A DNA stretch of 64,000 nucleotides, taken from the NCBI RefSeq assembly GCF_001509835.1, contig NZ_JXTJ01000008.1, forward strand, positions 558,001 through 622,000, written 5' to 3'. Positions 8,312 through 17,600 of the stretch are shown here, piece by piece. The notes beneath the pieces are model-generated. The model ran no database searches and was not told the DNA's origin. It saw only the letters and a list, made by a program, of their open reading frames with translations. Source of the DNA: Allobosea sp. WAO (GTDB lineage: Bacteria > Pseudomonadota > Alphaproteobacteria > Rhizobiales > Beijerinckiaceae). The first letter of the stretch is position 1; every line of letters begins with the position of its first letter. The position numbers were made by a program, and so were the translations under genes.

Positions 8312-8893
8312 TCAGGGCTGCTCGCGCACCAGCGCATCGGTTGCCGCGGTGAATCCGCGGAACGAAATCGGCAGCGTCACCTCGCGCTTTGCCGCGTCCA
8401 GATAGCGCAGCTGGCCGGCTTCGCTCAGCGCGCGCCAGCGCTTGAAGGCATCGTCGCTTAAGTTCGCCTCGCCGAAGCAGCCGGCCGGCGTGCAGCGCTG
8501 GAACAGGGCTAGCGCGTCCTCCTTGTCGCCGCCGCTGACCCGCACGCCGGCATTGTTACCGAGCGTGAGATTGGGCGGCACCTGCACGACCAGCTTGTAG
8601 GGCTCGCCCTTGACCGGGCGGCCGACGGCGACGAGGGCGACAGGCCCGCGCTGGCCCTGCTGCTCGACAGTCTGGACGATCTCGCAGACGCGATTCGTGC
8701 CGACACCCTGCTGGCAGCGCAGCACCCAGTCGCCATAGGTCGCGGTGGTGTTGTCGGGCTGGGAGACCCCGCCCGCGGCGGGAGCGGCAGGCGCCGCCGG
8801 GGCCGGCTGCGCCGGGCGCTGCGTCTGTGCAAAGGCCGGTCCTGCCAGCGCCAGCGAGGAGAGCAGCGCGAAGAGCGTCGGTTTGATCAGCAT
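8312..8893 (-). CDS. Invasion-associated locus B (IalB) family periplasmic protein
   Basis: 193-aa secreted protein. The ATG at 8891-8893 begins a signal peptide ending AFA-QTQ, followed by a Pro/Ala-rich linker and an IalB-like domain: YGDWVLRCQ, a conserved CEIVQ, and paired cysteines in RCTPAGCFGEA. IalB proteins are common in rhizobial relatives and are not evidence of virulence here. Function is unknown beyond an envelope location. The longer upstream frame lacks a signal peptide at its start and overlaps the neighbouring Ldh gene. Confidence 0.82.
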   Translation of the reverse strand: MLIKPTLFALLSSLALAGPAFAQTQRPAQPAPAAPAAPAAGGVSQPDNTTATYGDWVLRCQQGVGTNRVCEIVQTVEQQGQRGPVALVAVGRPVKGEPYKLVVQVPPNLTLGNNAGVRVSGGDKEDALALFQRCTPAGCFGEANLSDDAFKRWRALSEAGQLRYLDAAKREVTLPISFRGFTAATDALVREQP

Positions 8894-8975
8894 GGCGGGC
8901 CCGGTTCGATTGGACGACAATGACGCGAGTTGAATGTCATGTAGGCGCCGGAGGCAAGGGGCGCGGCCATCGCGC

Positions 8976-9965
8976 TCAAGCCTTGCCATGGTCCTTGATG
9001 GCGTCGACCAGCCCCTTCGGCAGCGCGATCTCGTCGACGATGGGCGTGCGGCCAGGGATATGGACGCCGTGGGCGGCGAGCCGCTCGACCTGCAAGGCCA
9101 GCCGTGCCGGCAGGTCGGGCGCCAGCAAGGTGGGGCTCAAGGCGATGACGAACAAGCCGACGCCGGGCGAATCGGTGCCATCGGCGAAGGAGGGGGCGTC
9201 GAGCGACCAGTTCGCACCGGTCAGCCCGGCGGCAAGGACCTCGACGATCAGCGCGATATTGGCGCCGCGCGCCCCGCCGAAGGCGAGAAGCGCGCCCTTG
9301 ATCGCCTGGCGGGCGTCGGTCGTCGGCTCGCCGTCGGCATTGACGGCCCAGCCGGCAGGAATCGCCTCCTCCATCTCCGCCGCGCGCCGCACCTTGACGA
9401 AGGCGGTCGCGCTCGAAGCCTGATCGATGACCAGCGGCGGTGCGTCGCTCACCGGCGCAGCAAATGCCATGGGGTTGGTGCCATAGACAGGCTTGCGGCC
9501 GGATCCTGCCGTCATCAGGGCGGGGCCATTGCTGACCGCCAGCGCGACGAGACCGGCATCGGCGAGCCGCCGCACGTAGTAGCCGAGCTCGCCCGCCGTG
9601 TAGCTGTTGTGCTGCATGAAGACGGCCAAACCATGGAGGCCGGCGCGCTGGCGCAGGGCATCGAAGGCCCGGTCGAAGCCGAGCTGGGCGATGCCTCCCC
9701 TGCCGTCGACGTGGATGGCCGCTGGGACGGGAAACGCGATCTCGGGCTCGGCCTGGCCTATGATACGGCCGGCCGCGAAACCGTCGAGATAGTCCGGGAG
9801 GTGCGCGAAGCCGACGGAGGCGCGGCCGCAAAGCTCGGCAGCGACGGTCGCGTTCGCGAGCGATCTCGCCGCAGCCTCGGCCGCGCCCGCAGCAATGGCA
9901 GCCTCGAACGCGAATTCTCGCGCGTCGTCAGGGGTGTAACGCACAATGCTGGAAATCTGGATCAC
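8976..9965 (-). CDS. Ldh-family NAD(P)-dependent malate/lactate-type dehydrogenase
   Basis: 329-aa cytoplasmic oxidoreductase of the malate/L-lactate/ureidoglycolate dehydrogenase (Ldh_2) family, not the classical Rossmann LDH. Recognisable blocks are HNSYTAGELGYYVRRLAD around the catalytic His, GTNPMAFAAP, and a C-terminal RTPIVDEIALP. Substrate may be malate, lactate, sulfolactate or an imine; the sequence does not decide. The start is uncertain: the frame opens at a GTG (9963-9965) almost on top of its AGGAG, and another GTG lies at 9942-9944. Confidence 0.8.
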   Translation of the reverse strand: MIQISSIVRYTPDDAREFAFEAAIAAGAAEAAARSLANATVAAELCGRASVGFAHLPDYLDGFAAGRIIGQAEPEIAFPVPAAIHVDGRGGIAQLGFDRAFDALRQRAGLHGLAVFMQHNSYTAGELGYYVRRLADAGLVALAVSNGPALMTAGSGRKPVYGTNPMAFAAPVSDAPPLVIDQASSATAFVKVRRAAEMEEAIPAGWAVNADGEPTTDARQAIKGALLAFGGARGANIALIVEVLAAGLTGANWSLDAPSFADGTDSPGVGLFVIALSPTLLAPDLPARLALQVERLAAHGVHIPGRTPIVDEIALPKGLVDAIKDHGKA

Positions 9966-10015
9966 TCCTGCATCGCGCGATTTAAACAGGGGTCGGTGCC
10001 CTGGGCGCCGGCGCC

Positions 10016-11065
<1,050 letters not shown>

Positions 11066-11112
11066 TTAGGTAGTCTGATGCGCCTGGGAGAGCAATGCAC
11101 GGGACGAAAAGA

Positions 11113-11133
11113 GGGCCCACCTTTCGGCGGGCC
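11113..11133 (-). terminator. Hairpin between the GNAT gene and obgE
   Basis: GGGCCCACC and GGCGGGCCC form a 9-bp stem with one mismatch and a TTTC loop just downstream of the acetyltransferase stop. It may end transcription or lower read-through into obgE. Confidence 0.5.
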
Positions 11134-11144
11134 CCTGGTCGATG

Positions 11145-11783
11145 TCAGGCGAGGCAGGCTTCCTCGTCCGGGATTCCCTCCGGCGGGGCGGGGGTCCAGC
11201 CCGAGGCGCCCCAGCTCTTCAGCGCCGCCCAGGTCGAGCGGTCGAGCCGGAACTGCTCGCAGGGGAAGAGGCCGCCGCGCGCCGGGAGTGCCTTGAGGAA
11301 GGAACCCTCCTGACGGAAGCCACTCTTCTCCAGCACTCGACGCGAGGCTGGGTTGATGACACGCGTATCGGCCTCGATCGCCTCGATCTCGACCAGCGAG
11401 AACAGCGTATCGATCAGCGCCTGCACCGCCTCGGTCGCCAGCCCCTTGTTCCAGTGCGGCGTGCCGAGCCAGTAGCCGATGAAGGGGCGCCCGCTCGCCT
11501 GCGGATGCGCGCCGATCATGCCGATCAACTCATTGGGCCGGTCGCGGGGCGTGACGGCCAGCACGAGGTGCTCGCCGAGCGCATTGCCCTTGCGCATCGC
11601 GAAGATGAAGGGCTCGACCGCACCGGACGGATAGGGGTGCGGGATCGAGGCCGTCATTTCCGCCACGGCCTTGGCGCCGGCGAGCCGCAGGATCGCGGAG
11701 GCGTCGGCCATACGCGGCCAGCGCAGCCACAGACGCCGCGTCTCGAGCCGGAAGACGTCGTCTCTTGTCAGTTCAGGGAACAT
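11145..11783 (-). CDS. GNAT-family N-acetyltransferase (RimJ/RimL-like)
   Basis: About 212 aa, cytoplasmic. Begins MFPELTRDD with the typical substrate-side opening LETRRLWLRWPRM, and has the acetyl-CoA region GYWLGTPHWNKGLATEAVQALI and the late IEADTRVINPASRRVLEKSGF block of RimJ/RimL-type enzymes. I chose the ATG at 11781-11783 because GGAGAG lies seven bases upstream. The acceptor could be a ribosomal protein, as its position between rpmA and obgE hints, or a small molecule. Confidence 0.85.
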   Translation of the reverse strand: MFPELTRDDVFRLETRRLWLRWPRMADASAILRLAGAKAVAEMTASIPHPYPSGAVEPFIFAMRKGNALGEHLVLAVTPRDRPNELIGMIGAHPQASGRPFIGYWLGTPHWNKGLATEAVQALIDTLFSLVEIEAIEADTRVINPASRRVLEKSGFRQEGSFLKALPARGGLFPCEQFRLDRSTWAALKSWGASGWTPAPPEGIPDEEACLA

Positions 11784-11811
11784 CGGGTCTCTCCGTCGGC
11801 GCAACGAGAAA

Positions 11812-11842
11812 GGGGGAGATGGGCTTTGGTCCCATCTCCCCC
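11812..11842 (-). terminator. Strong hairpin downstream of rpmA
   Basis: A perfect 12-bp stem (GGGGGAGATGGG/CCCATCTCCCCC) with a 7-base loop, followed on the minus strand by CTTTCTCG. It lies between rpmA and the GNAT gene and should terminate the rplU-rpmA transcript. Confidence 0.75.
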
Positions 11843-11941
11843 GGCTTGTTGACCTTCGGGAAACCCGTGACGGGTTTTTGCCCCTTCTCGATCATCCGGT
11901 TCGATGGAACCGGCGGATCGAGAAAGTTCCCTATCCGCCGT

Positions 11942-12208
11942 TTACTCTGCGGCCTCTTGGGCCGGAATTACGTTGACGAAAGCTCGGCCGAGTTTCGTCG
12001 TGAATCGCACGCGGCCGTTCGCCGTGGCAAAAAGGGTATGATCCTTGCCAAGGCCAACGTTCACGCCGGGATGCCATTTGGTCCCGCGCTGACGCACGAT
12101 GATGTTGCCGGCCACGACGGCCTGGTCGCCAAAACGCTTCACGCCGAGACGCTTGCTTTCGGAGTCGCGACCATTGCGCGACGAACCGCCTGCTTTTTTG
12201 TGAGCCAT
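11942..12208 (-). CDS. rpmA: 50S ribosomal protein L27
   Basis: 88-aa ribosomal protein at the peptidyl-transferase region. It begins [20 protein letters not shown], the hallmark L27 N-terminus, with no Firmicutes-type cleavable extension, and continues with LGVKRFGDQ and GRVRF. It follows rplU by about 100 bp on the same strand. Confidence 0.97.
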   Translation of the reverse strand: MAHKKAGGSSRNGRDSESKRLGVKRFGDQAVVAGNIIVRQRGTKWHPGVNVGLGKDHTLFATANGRVRFTTKLGRAFVNVIPAQEAAE

Positions 12209-12307
12209 AACGCCCTACCTCGAAAACTCTTCAGTCCATGTAACCCGAATCGGCGGCAAAGGCCACCGGTTTCGGAAACGAAGCCCGTGAGAACCTGACA
12301 GCGAGGG

Positions 12308-12982
12308 TCAGTAGTCCTCACCGGAAGCGAGCTCGGCCTGGTCGGCCTTGGCCCGCGGCGGCTTGCCGGCGAGCAGCTCCTTGGCCTGCACGACCCACTC
12401 CTCGCGGGTGGCGCGGCCACGCAGCTTCAGCTCTTCGTCCCACTTGGCGACGTCGGCCTCGGCCCACGACGCGATGTCGTTCCACGAGGTGATGCCAGCG
12501 GCGCGCAGCTTCTTCTCGATGGTCGGGCCGACGCCCGAGATCAGCGAGAGGTTCGAGGCGTCGAGCGCCTCGGCCTTGGCGGCAGGCTTGGCCTTGCCCT
12601 TGACGGCCGGGCTGGCGGCCTTGAGCGCGACGGGGGCGGCTTCGCCCTTCTTCATCTCCGGCTTCTTGCCGCCGGTGAGGATGTCGGTGATGCGCACCAC
12701 GGTCAGCTCGGCGCGGAAGCCGCGCTTGCGCTTCGAATTCTGGCGGCGGCGCTTCTTGAAGGCGATGACCTTCTCGCCGCGGGTCTGCTCGACGATCTCG
12801 CCGGCGACGGTGATGTCGCTCAGGAAGGGCGCGCCGATCGTCGACTTCTCGCCATCCGTCAGCATCAGCACGGAGCCGAAGGCGACGGTATCGCCCGGGT
12901 TGCCCTCGAGCTTGGCGATCGTAATGCGGTCATTGGCGGCGACGCGGAATTGCTTGCCGCCGGTCTTGATGACTGCGAACAT
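12308..12982 (-). CDS. rplU: 50S ribosomal protein L21 with C-terminal helix-hairpin-helix extension
   Basis: The first about 103 residues are a standard L21 (MFAVIKTGGKQ, then FKKRRRQNSKRKRGFR, then VRITDI). A further about 120 residues follow: an Ala/Lys/Pro-rich linker, then SLISGVGPTIEKKLRAAGI, a helix-hairpin-helix of the kind seen in DUF4332 and nucleic-acid-binding proteins, and a helical tail. Such tails recur in L21 of this order. There are two adjacent ATGs; the second (12980-12982) has GGAG seven bases upstream and the canonical MFAV start. The tail's role is unknown. Confidence 0.93.
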   Translation of the reverse strand: MFAVIKTGGKQFRVAANDRITIAKLEGNPGDTVAFGSVLMLTDGEKSTIGAPFLSDITVAGEIVEQTRGEKVIAFKKRRRQNSKRKRGFRAELTVVRITDILTGGKKPEMKKGEAAPVALKAASPAVKGKAKPAAKAEALDASNLSLISGVGPTIEKKLRAAGITSWNDIASWAEADVAKWDEELKLRGRATREEWVVQAKELLAGKPPRAKADQAELASGEDY

Positions 12983-13305
12983 CATTGTTCTCCATGTTCG
13001 GCCCCGCCCTGTCACTGGCCTCGCGGCGCATGCAGGGCGACTTTTTGGCAGTCGTTGCGTTTTGGGTTTGCTCTTCTGGGCTTGCGTTGCCGGCTCCTTG
13101 AAGAACCCGGCACCACGCTCGCGCAAAAGAGATCAGGCGCGGGTTTCCCCACGCCGGACGAGGCTCTCTAGGCGGGCAGGGCGCCTGCGTCAAGGAAAAC
13201 CCTGCCGGCGCGCTCCCTGCCGATGAGTTGAAACTTCTGCTCAAGGAGGCTTGTGCGGCGCGGGGCTGGTGTGTAACAAGCACCCCGCTTCGACATGAGC
13301 ACCGC
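12983..13305. other. Intergenic region between rplU and tRNA-Ser
   Basis: About 320 bp that should contain the rplU-rpmA promoter (minus strand) and the tRNA-Ser promoter (plus strand). I see no convincing gene, and no clear -35/-10 pair that I would assign. Confidence 0.5.
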
Positions 13306-13395
13306 GGACAGGTGGCAGAGTGGTTGAATGCACCGCACTCGAAATGCGGCATACCTGCAAGGGTATCGGGGGTTCAAATCCCTCCCTGTCCGCCA
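13306..13395 (+). tRNA. tRNA-Ser (anticodon CGA)
   Basis: A 90-base class II tRNA: acceptor GGACAGG pairs with CCTGTCC (13385-13391), followed by G and an encoded CCA. The anticodon stem CCGCA/TGCGG encloses the loop CTCGAAA, giving anticodon CGA. A long variable arm (about ATACCTGCAAGGGTAT) and a GGTTCAAATCC T-loop confirm serine. Its 3' end is duplicated at 16240-16253, marking it as an integration site. Confidence 0.97.
13382..13395 (+). repeat. attL-like direct repeat (3' end of tRNA-Ser)
   Basis: CTCCCTGTCCGCCA, the last 14 bases of the tRNA gene, recurs exactly at 16240-16253 in the same orientation. Duplicated tRNA 3' ends are the usual product of tyrosine-recombinase integration. Confidence 0.75.
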
Positions 13396-13593
13396 GCGCT
13401 CCAGGCAAATGATTGATAGCCAGGGGTTGCTTCTATGGCTTTCATCAGCGCCATCATTCCGACCCGCATTCCTTGGCGATATGCTTGAGTGCGCTGCGGA
13501 GCATCGATGCGGGTGATTGGACTGCTGCTCTCAGAGAATTGCTCCTGCCTATGAGCGGGCGGCGACATTCGGCCCTTCGATATATGGCAGCTC

Positions 13594-15429
13594 TCACGTC
13601 CGCTCATGGAGTCTTGCCGGGCTAGGGGCTGCCAGTCGATCACCCTCAGGCAGCCCGGCCTTGCGAAGGCCCTGATAGAAGGTGGTCTCCGCGAATCGCA
13701 GATACGCAGGTTCGAAGGACCATGCATGCGCATCTAACCAAGCGAACGATACGTTGGGCTCTATCTTGCGCGCATCTGCCAGCGATGCTTCCGCTTGGGC
13801 CTTATCTCCCACTTGCGCATAGGCAGCAGCCAAAGCGAGGTGAACAACGATAAGGGTTGGTGCCGTCACGCGGGAACGGAGGCTGTAGTCGATCGATTCC
13901 CGCCAGCGACCGAGCAAGAGGTGCGCTCGGCCGAGGGCGCTGTAGAGTATTCCGATATTTGGATCGCGGGGCGATCGGCGGAGACCTTTCTCTAAGTATT
14001 CGATGCTGCTCTGTGGATCACCGAGTGCCGTACGGCAGTTTGCAATGTTAATCAGATAAAGTGAGGAGCTGCCGTCCAGCGAATGTGCGAGTTCACACGC
14101 GGAGAGAGCCTCGCGCCAACGATGTACCACTGCAAACAGGATGCAGCGGGCCGAATGAGCCATCGCGGCCTGGGGCTTTTGCGAGAGTCCGGCGTCCAGA
14201 AGCTTATGAGCTTCATTGACCCGAAGCTTCAACTCCTCAGTCGATAGGGAATAGCGCTCTACATTGAAAAGGCGGCCGGCGATGACGCATCCCAAGCCAA
14301 TGTTCGCATCCGGGTTGGTGGGCTCGATCGCCAAAGCGGCGCGATAATATGGCTCTGCAGCATCGAATGCCGCTTTAGACCGGTCGCCCAAGAAGGCTTT
14401 TCCCCAGCCCTGAAGGACCAAGTCCATGACGCCGGGCTCGCCGCCGCGCGCCTCGACTGCGCGTGAGCGCTCAGCGTAGATGGCTCCAGCTATAGAATTG
14501 GCGATCCGGCTGATTACTTCATCTTGAACTCCGAACGGATCGCTTGCATCTCCATCAAAACGTTCCGACCACTGTTGTTCACCATTTGCGCCGTTTACAA
14601 GTCGAGCATTTATTCGGAATCGCTGCCCGGAGCGTTGAATGCTGCCCTGTAGAATGTACTGCGTCGAAAGTTCCCTTGAGACCCGCCTCGCATCGACGCT
14701 TGCTCCCTTATAGGTAAAGGCTGAACTGCGTCCGACTACGAACAGATTGGGAATATGGAGTGCTATGTCAGTCGTCAGGCTATCAACCAGGCCATCGCAA
14801 AAATACTCTTGCGATCGATCTCCCGATAGATTGTCAAATGGCATAATGGCAATCGAGAGCGGGTTGATGTCGCCTTCAAAGCCATGAACATCGTGGGTTC
14901 GTTTTGTATAATACGATAATTCTCTGATAGAGAATATTCGTATCGGACTAGAAATATTCTTAAGATTGTGTTCGCCCAGGTCGTTGAAATTAATATTTAA
15001 TTTTCCTGCCACTTCGGCATGAGCCTTCGAAGACAGGACGATGCCGCATGGCGCTGCAAAAGCCTCAAGGCGAGCCGCAATATTTACGCCGTCTCCAAAT
15101 ATATCTCCGTTTTCCTCCACGAGAACGTCTCCGATATTGATGCCGATGCGCAACTGAAGCGAGTTGCCGACCAGGGCATTCTGAATCGCGACCGCGCACC
15201 GGACTGCACCAAGTGGACTGGCAAACTCCGCGAGAAAACCGTCCCCCATTGTCTTGAAGAGCCGCCCTTCGTGCGCGTCGAGGGCCGGTTGTATGATGTC
15301 GTGACGAAGGGTCCGAACGGCAGCGAACGCGCCATCTTCGTCTCGGCCCATCATCGCCGAATAACCCACCAGATCGGCGGCCAAGATGGCGGCAAGCCGG
15401 CGCGCAACACTGCTCGTCTCAGCTGTCAA
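13594..15429 (-). CDS. Class III adenylate cyclase with TolB-like and TPR regions
   Basis: 611 aa, no signal peptide. The N-terminal cyclase domain has the metal aspartate at D19 (ILAADLVGYS), K59 and D63 in LFKTMGDGF, and N116/R120 in GDGVNIAARLE, so the catalytic set looks complete. Then comes a TolB-like segment (IAIMPFDNLSGDRSQEYF) and a C-terminal run of TPR-like helices from about residue 330. Rhizobia often carry many such cyclases. This copy has more A/T-ending codons than surrounding genes and lies inside the tRNA-Ser insertion, suggesting acquisition by transfer. Its signal and effector are unknown. Confidence 0.85.
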   Translation of the reverse strand: MTAETSSVARRLAAILAADLVGYSAMMGRDEDGAFAAVRTLRHDIIQPALDAHEGRLFKTMGDGFLAEFASPLGAVRCAVAIQNALVGNSLQLRIGINIGDVLVEENGDIFGDGVNIAARLEAFAAPCGIVLSSKAHAEVAGKLNINFNDLGEHNLKNISSPIRIFSIRELSYYTKRTHDVHGFEGDINPLSIAIMPFDNLSGDRSQEYFCDGLVDSLTTDIALHIPNLFVVGRSSAFTYKGASVDARRVSRELSTQYILQGSIQRSGQRFRINARLVNGANGEQQWSERFDGDASDPFGVQDEVISRIANSIAGAIYAERSRAVEARGGEPGVMDLVLQGWGKAFLGDRSKAAFDAAEPYYRAALAIEPTNPDANIGLGCVIAGRLFNVERYSLSTEELKLRVNEAHKLLDAGLSQKPQAAMAHSARCILFAVVHRWREALSACELAHSLDGSSSLYLINIANCRTALGDPQSSIEYLEKGLRRSPRDPNIGILYSALGRAHLLLGRWRESIDYSLRSRVTAPTLIVVHLALAAAYAQVGDKAQAEASLADARKIEPNVSFAWLDAHAWSFEPAYLRFAETTFYQGLRKAGLPEGDRLAAPSPARLHERT

Positions 15430-15989
15430 AAGAAATACCCCTTGGGTTTCGAGGGGGCGGGGACGCGCGTCGAGCCTGGAGCTTCCTCAAACGTCCAATC
15501 TTTGCCTGAGCAAAGCAAGAGACAGGTTGGCTAATTCTACCAGGGTCCGGACTCGCAACCATTGGCCGACGGTCGCAGCGATGTAGGCGGCCGCAAGGAA
15601 GTTGATTGAGCGCGGCGACGAGCATTCCCGGTGAGGCCGCGTCAGCTCGCCCTGCGTCGCGACAGGCAGCCAGCAGGCCGAATGCCTGCCTCATCGTCGC
15701 CCGGTCCTCGCCCATGATCGCGTCGGTGATCCCGCGTAGGTTTCGCAGGCGCACCTTCCTGGGGGATGCACGCGCGATCTGCGGATGATTGCCTGGGGGG
15801 CAGGATCCGTGCGTGTTCCGCGCGTTGGGTGTGGCGCCGCCGGCAAGCATCGGATCTCAAACATCGGCGCTTCATGCGGTAAGAATTAGGTCGATTGCCT
15901 GCGCCTGGCTAGCAACCTAGCGTAATGTTCTGATCCGATATCGCGGGAATCAAAGGGCTTATTCAATACAAGCTACGGGAGGGCGCGAC
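15430..15989. other. Gene-poor stretch inside the tRNA-Ser insertion
   Basis: About 560 bp without a confident gene. A minus-strand frame upstream of the cyclase (about 15487-15640) reads like a protein C-terminus (NFLAAAYIAATVGQWLRV), and another frame reads GITDAIMGEDRATMRQAFG. Together these could be a frameshifted remnant, but neither has a recognisable family or start. The cyclase promoter should also be here. Confidence 0.3.
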
Positions 15990-16229
15990 ATGGCGGCGAT
16001 GCTGGAAGCGCGAATGCGTGCCGAGAAAGATGTATTTAGTCGGACGGCAATTCACATTAGCGTAGCTCGCAGATCGGCATTTAATAAGATAGCAAAATTG
16101 ATCTTAAAAAAGAACTATGATTCCGCTAGAGAGAGCATAATTGACGAGTGCAGATCTGAAATATACGGATTCGTGCCACCTTCTGCCCCACCAAAGCGTA
16201 GTCATTGCATGGCACGTCTTGGCGGTTGA
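15990..16229 (+). CDS. Possible small hypothetical protein at the right end of the insertion
   Basis: 79-aa frame starting MAAMLEARMRAEK after a GGGAGGGCG stretch at 15977-15985. The middle (RRSAFNKIAKLILKKNYDSARESI) is a plausible amphipathic helix in AT-rich DNA, and the frame ends 11 bp before the right att-like repeat. No family recognised; could be spurious. Confidence 0.3.
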   Translation: MAAMLEARMRAEKDVFSRTAIHISVARRSAFNKIAKLILKKNYDSARESIIDECRSEIYGFVPPSAPPKRSHCMARLGG

Positions 16230-16239
16230 ATCGCGAGGA

Positions 16240-16253
16240 CTCCCTGTCCGCCA
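16240..16253 (+). repeat. attR-like direct repeat
   Basis: Exact copy of the last 14 bases of tRNA-Ser, CTCCCTGTCCGCCA. Just upstream, GGCGGTTGAATC vaguely resembles a T-loop, so the copy may derive from a longer, now degraded tRNA 3' fragment. Confidence 0.7.
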
Positions 16254-16383
16254 TAAGCCTCGAAGCCATCGAGATTTTCGGTAATCGCCGGGTTCTCTAT
16301 AATGGGCCGAGGCTGATTGCGTCCTCTCCCGGCCGCGCGCTGACACCCGGCGAATGCGCCGACTTCGCCGGTTTGCCGAACGA

Positions 16384-16402
16384 TTGAGCGTTTCCCGCTC
16401 AA
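16384..16402 (-). terminator. Hairpin at the end of the 16399-16620 gene
   Basis: TTGAGCG-TTTCC-CGCTCAA, a perfect 7-bp stem overlapping the stop codon of the small minus-strand gene. Confidence 0.45.
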
Positions 16403-16620
16403 CCCGACAACTTGGCGATCATCCAGGCGGCGAGCCGTGGACGCGGCGGCGCCGGCTCGTCCGCGACAAACGGCCCGTGGACCTCGTAGACGTACTCCTC
16501 TCGCAAGATTTGCCCGATAGCCAGGCGGTCCAGGACCGATTGCAGAGAGAGCTTGCGGCGCGAAGGCGTCGCGCTCGTCATGCTGGCCTCGTGAAGGGCG
16601 TAGTGATCGAGAACGTTCAT
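16399..16620 (-). CDS. Small hypothetical protein
   Basis: 73 aa starting MNVLDHYALHEASM, preceded by GGGGAG six bases from the ATG at 16618-16620. Mixed helical sequence with a YVYEVHGPFV segment and a Pro/Arg-rich patch; no membrane segment or known domain. The good ribosome-binding site and terminal hairpin argue for a real gene. Function unknown. Confidence 0.5.
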   Translation of the reverse strand: MNVLDHYALHEASMTSATPSRRKLSLQSVLDRLAIGQILREEYVYEVHGPFVADEPAPPRPRLAAWMIAKLSG

Positions 16621-16824
16621 TCTGCGCTCCCCGTTCGCTCTGCGGCCTTGCTCGGCCGATGGAGCCGCATTGGGAGCGGTTCGAGGGCGCAACGTCTGTG
16701 AGACAGGTCACGCAGGAGGAGGGCGGCTCGAGACCGATTCGATATCCCGAATTTGATTTGCCTCAAGGGCGCTTGCGGCCCAGGGTCTAAGCTCTCCTAT
16801 CGCTTCGGGGGGAGGCCGCTATCC

Positions 16825-17031
16825 ATGACGCTCAAGGAATGGCTGGATCGACTCGCGAAATTGGAGCGTGAGCAACTCGGTCACTATCGCGAGGGGCGCG
16901 CAAGAGAGGGGGACGCCGTCGGCGTGGTCATCTGCCAGCTGATCAGCGAGGGGCGTCTGCACGGTTTCTGCGTGCCCGATGGAAGGCCTCCGCTGAACAA
17001 GGCTGGCGAATCCGGCAGCTCCCACCTGTAG
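16825..17031 (+). CDS. Small hypothetical protein
   Basis: 68 aa starting MTLKEWLDRLAKLEREQL at an ATG with GGGGGGAGG 9-17 bases upstream. Charged amphipathic N-terminal helix, then a short hydrophobic strand (DAVGVVICQLI). No family recognised and no partner gene close by. Confidence 0.45.
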   Translation: MTLKEWLDRLAKLEREQLGHYREGRAREGDAVGVVICQLISEGRLHGFCVPDGRPPLNKAGESGSSHL

Positions 17032-17203
17032 ATCGCCCGTGGGCTGGCTCAGGGCCGACGATGTACCGACCTATTGTCCCCAGGGACAGGTTTCGACCGC
17101 GGCCAATGCGTTAGTATCGGTATCGAGCCGGAGCTAGCCCGATTGAGGTCGTGCCGCTCAGCATGCGGAGCGACCGTCGGGGATGCGTTTTGGAGTTCGC
17201 GCC

Positions 17204-17476
17204 ATGACCAGCAGAACCGTGACCACAGCGGCAATTCTCGTTCTCGGCAGCATGGTCTGGCTGTGGGCCGCAAGTCACCCGGCTCAGGCCTGCAACAAGA
17301 CGGCCGGGTGCGTGATGGATACGTTTGAGGAAAACTACGACATGATGCGCGACGGGCGCATGACCGAGGCGATGGCTGCCGGACGCGCCAATGTCGAGGC
17401 CTTCCGGAGGTTGCGCGAGGCCGAGGAAGCCATGGCGACCTTGCCGGCCCGGAGAACGGTGACGGCGCCGCGATAG
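17204..17476 (+). CDS. Small secreted hypothetical protein
   Basis: 90 aa from the ATG at 17204; an alternative ATG at 17183 adds seven residues. A clear signal peptide (TTAAILVLGSMVWLWAASHPAQA) is followed by CNKTAGCVMDTFEENYDMM and a helical C-terminus. Two cysteines lie right after the predicted cleavage site. Probably periplasmic; function unknown. Confidence 0.55.
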   Translation: MTSRTVTTAAILVLGSMVWLWAASHPAQACNKTAGCVMDTFEENYDMMRDGRMTEAMAAGRANVEAFRRLREAEEAMATLPARRTVTAPR

Positions 17477-17600
17477 AGCATCGGGCCGAAAGCCGAGGCC
17501 GTGCTTCGGGAGAAGCCGGCGCTCTGACAAGGAGATGGATTGCCGCCTTGCGCCTTGATGCGGGGGCGGGCCCCGAAGGCGCCGCGCCAGGGAGAAGCAC

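Larger units (their letters stand above)
13396..16253. mobile_element. Small tRNA-Ser-integrated element or remnant (about 2.9 kb)
   Basis: Bounded by the 14-bp tRNA 3'-end repeat. The interior is visibly AT-richer than its neighbours, most strongly at 14880-15010 and 15990-16200, and holds one sizeable gene (adenylate cyclase-TPR), a possible 79-aa ORF and otherwise non-coding or degraded sequence. No integrase, excisionase or plasmid gene is recognisable, so it is probably a decayed or satellite insertion. Confidence 0.6.

Noticed and set aside
13374..13733. 119-aa minus-strand frame overlapping tRNA-Ser and the cyclase 3' end
   Set aside because: It overlaps two confident features and has no hydrophobic or domain pattern.
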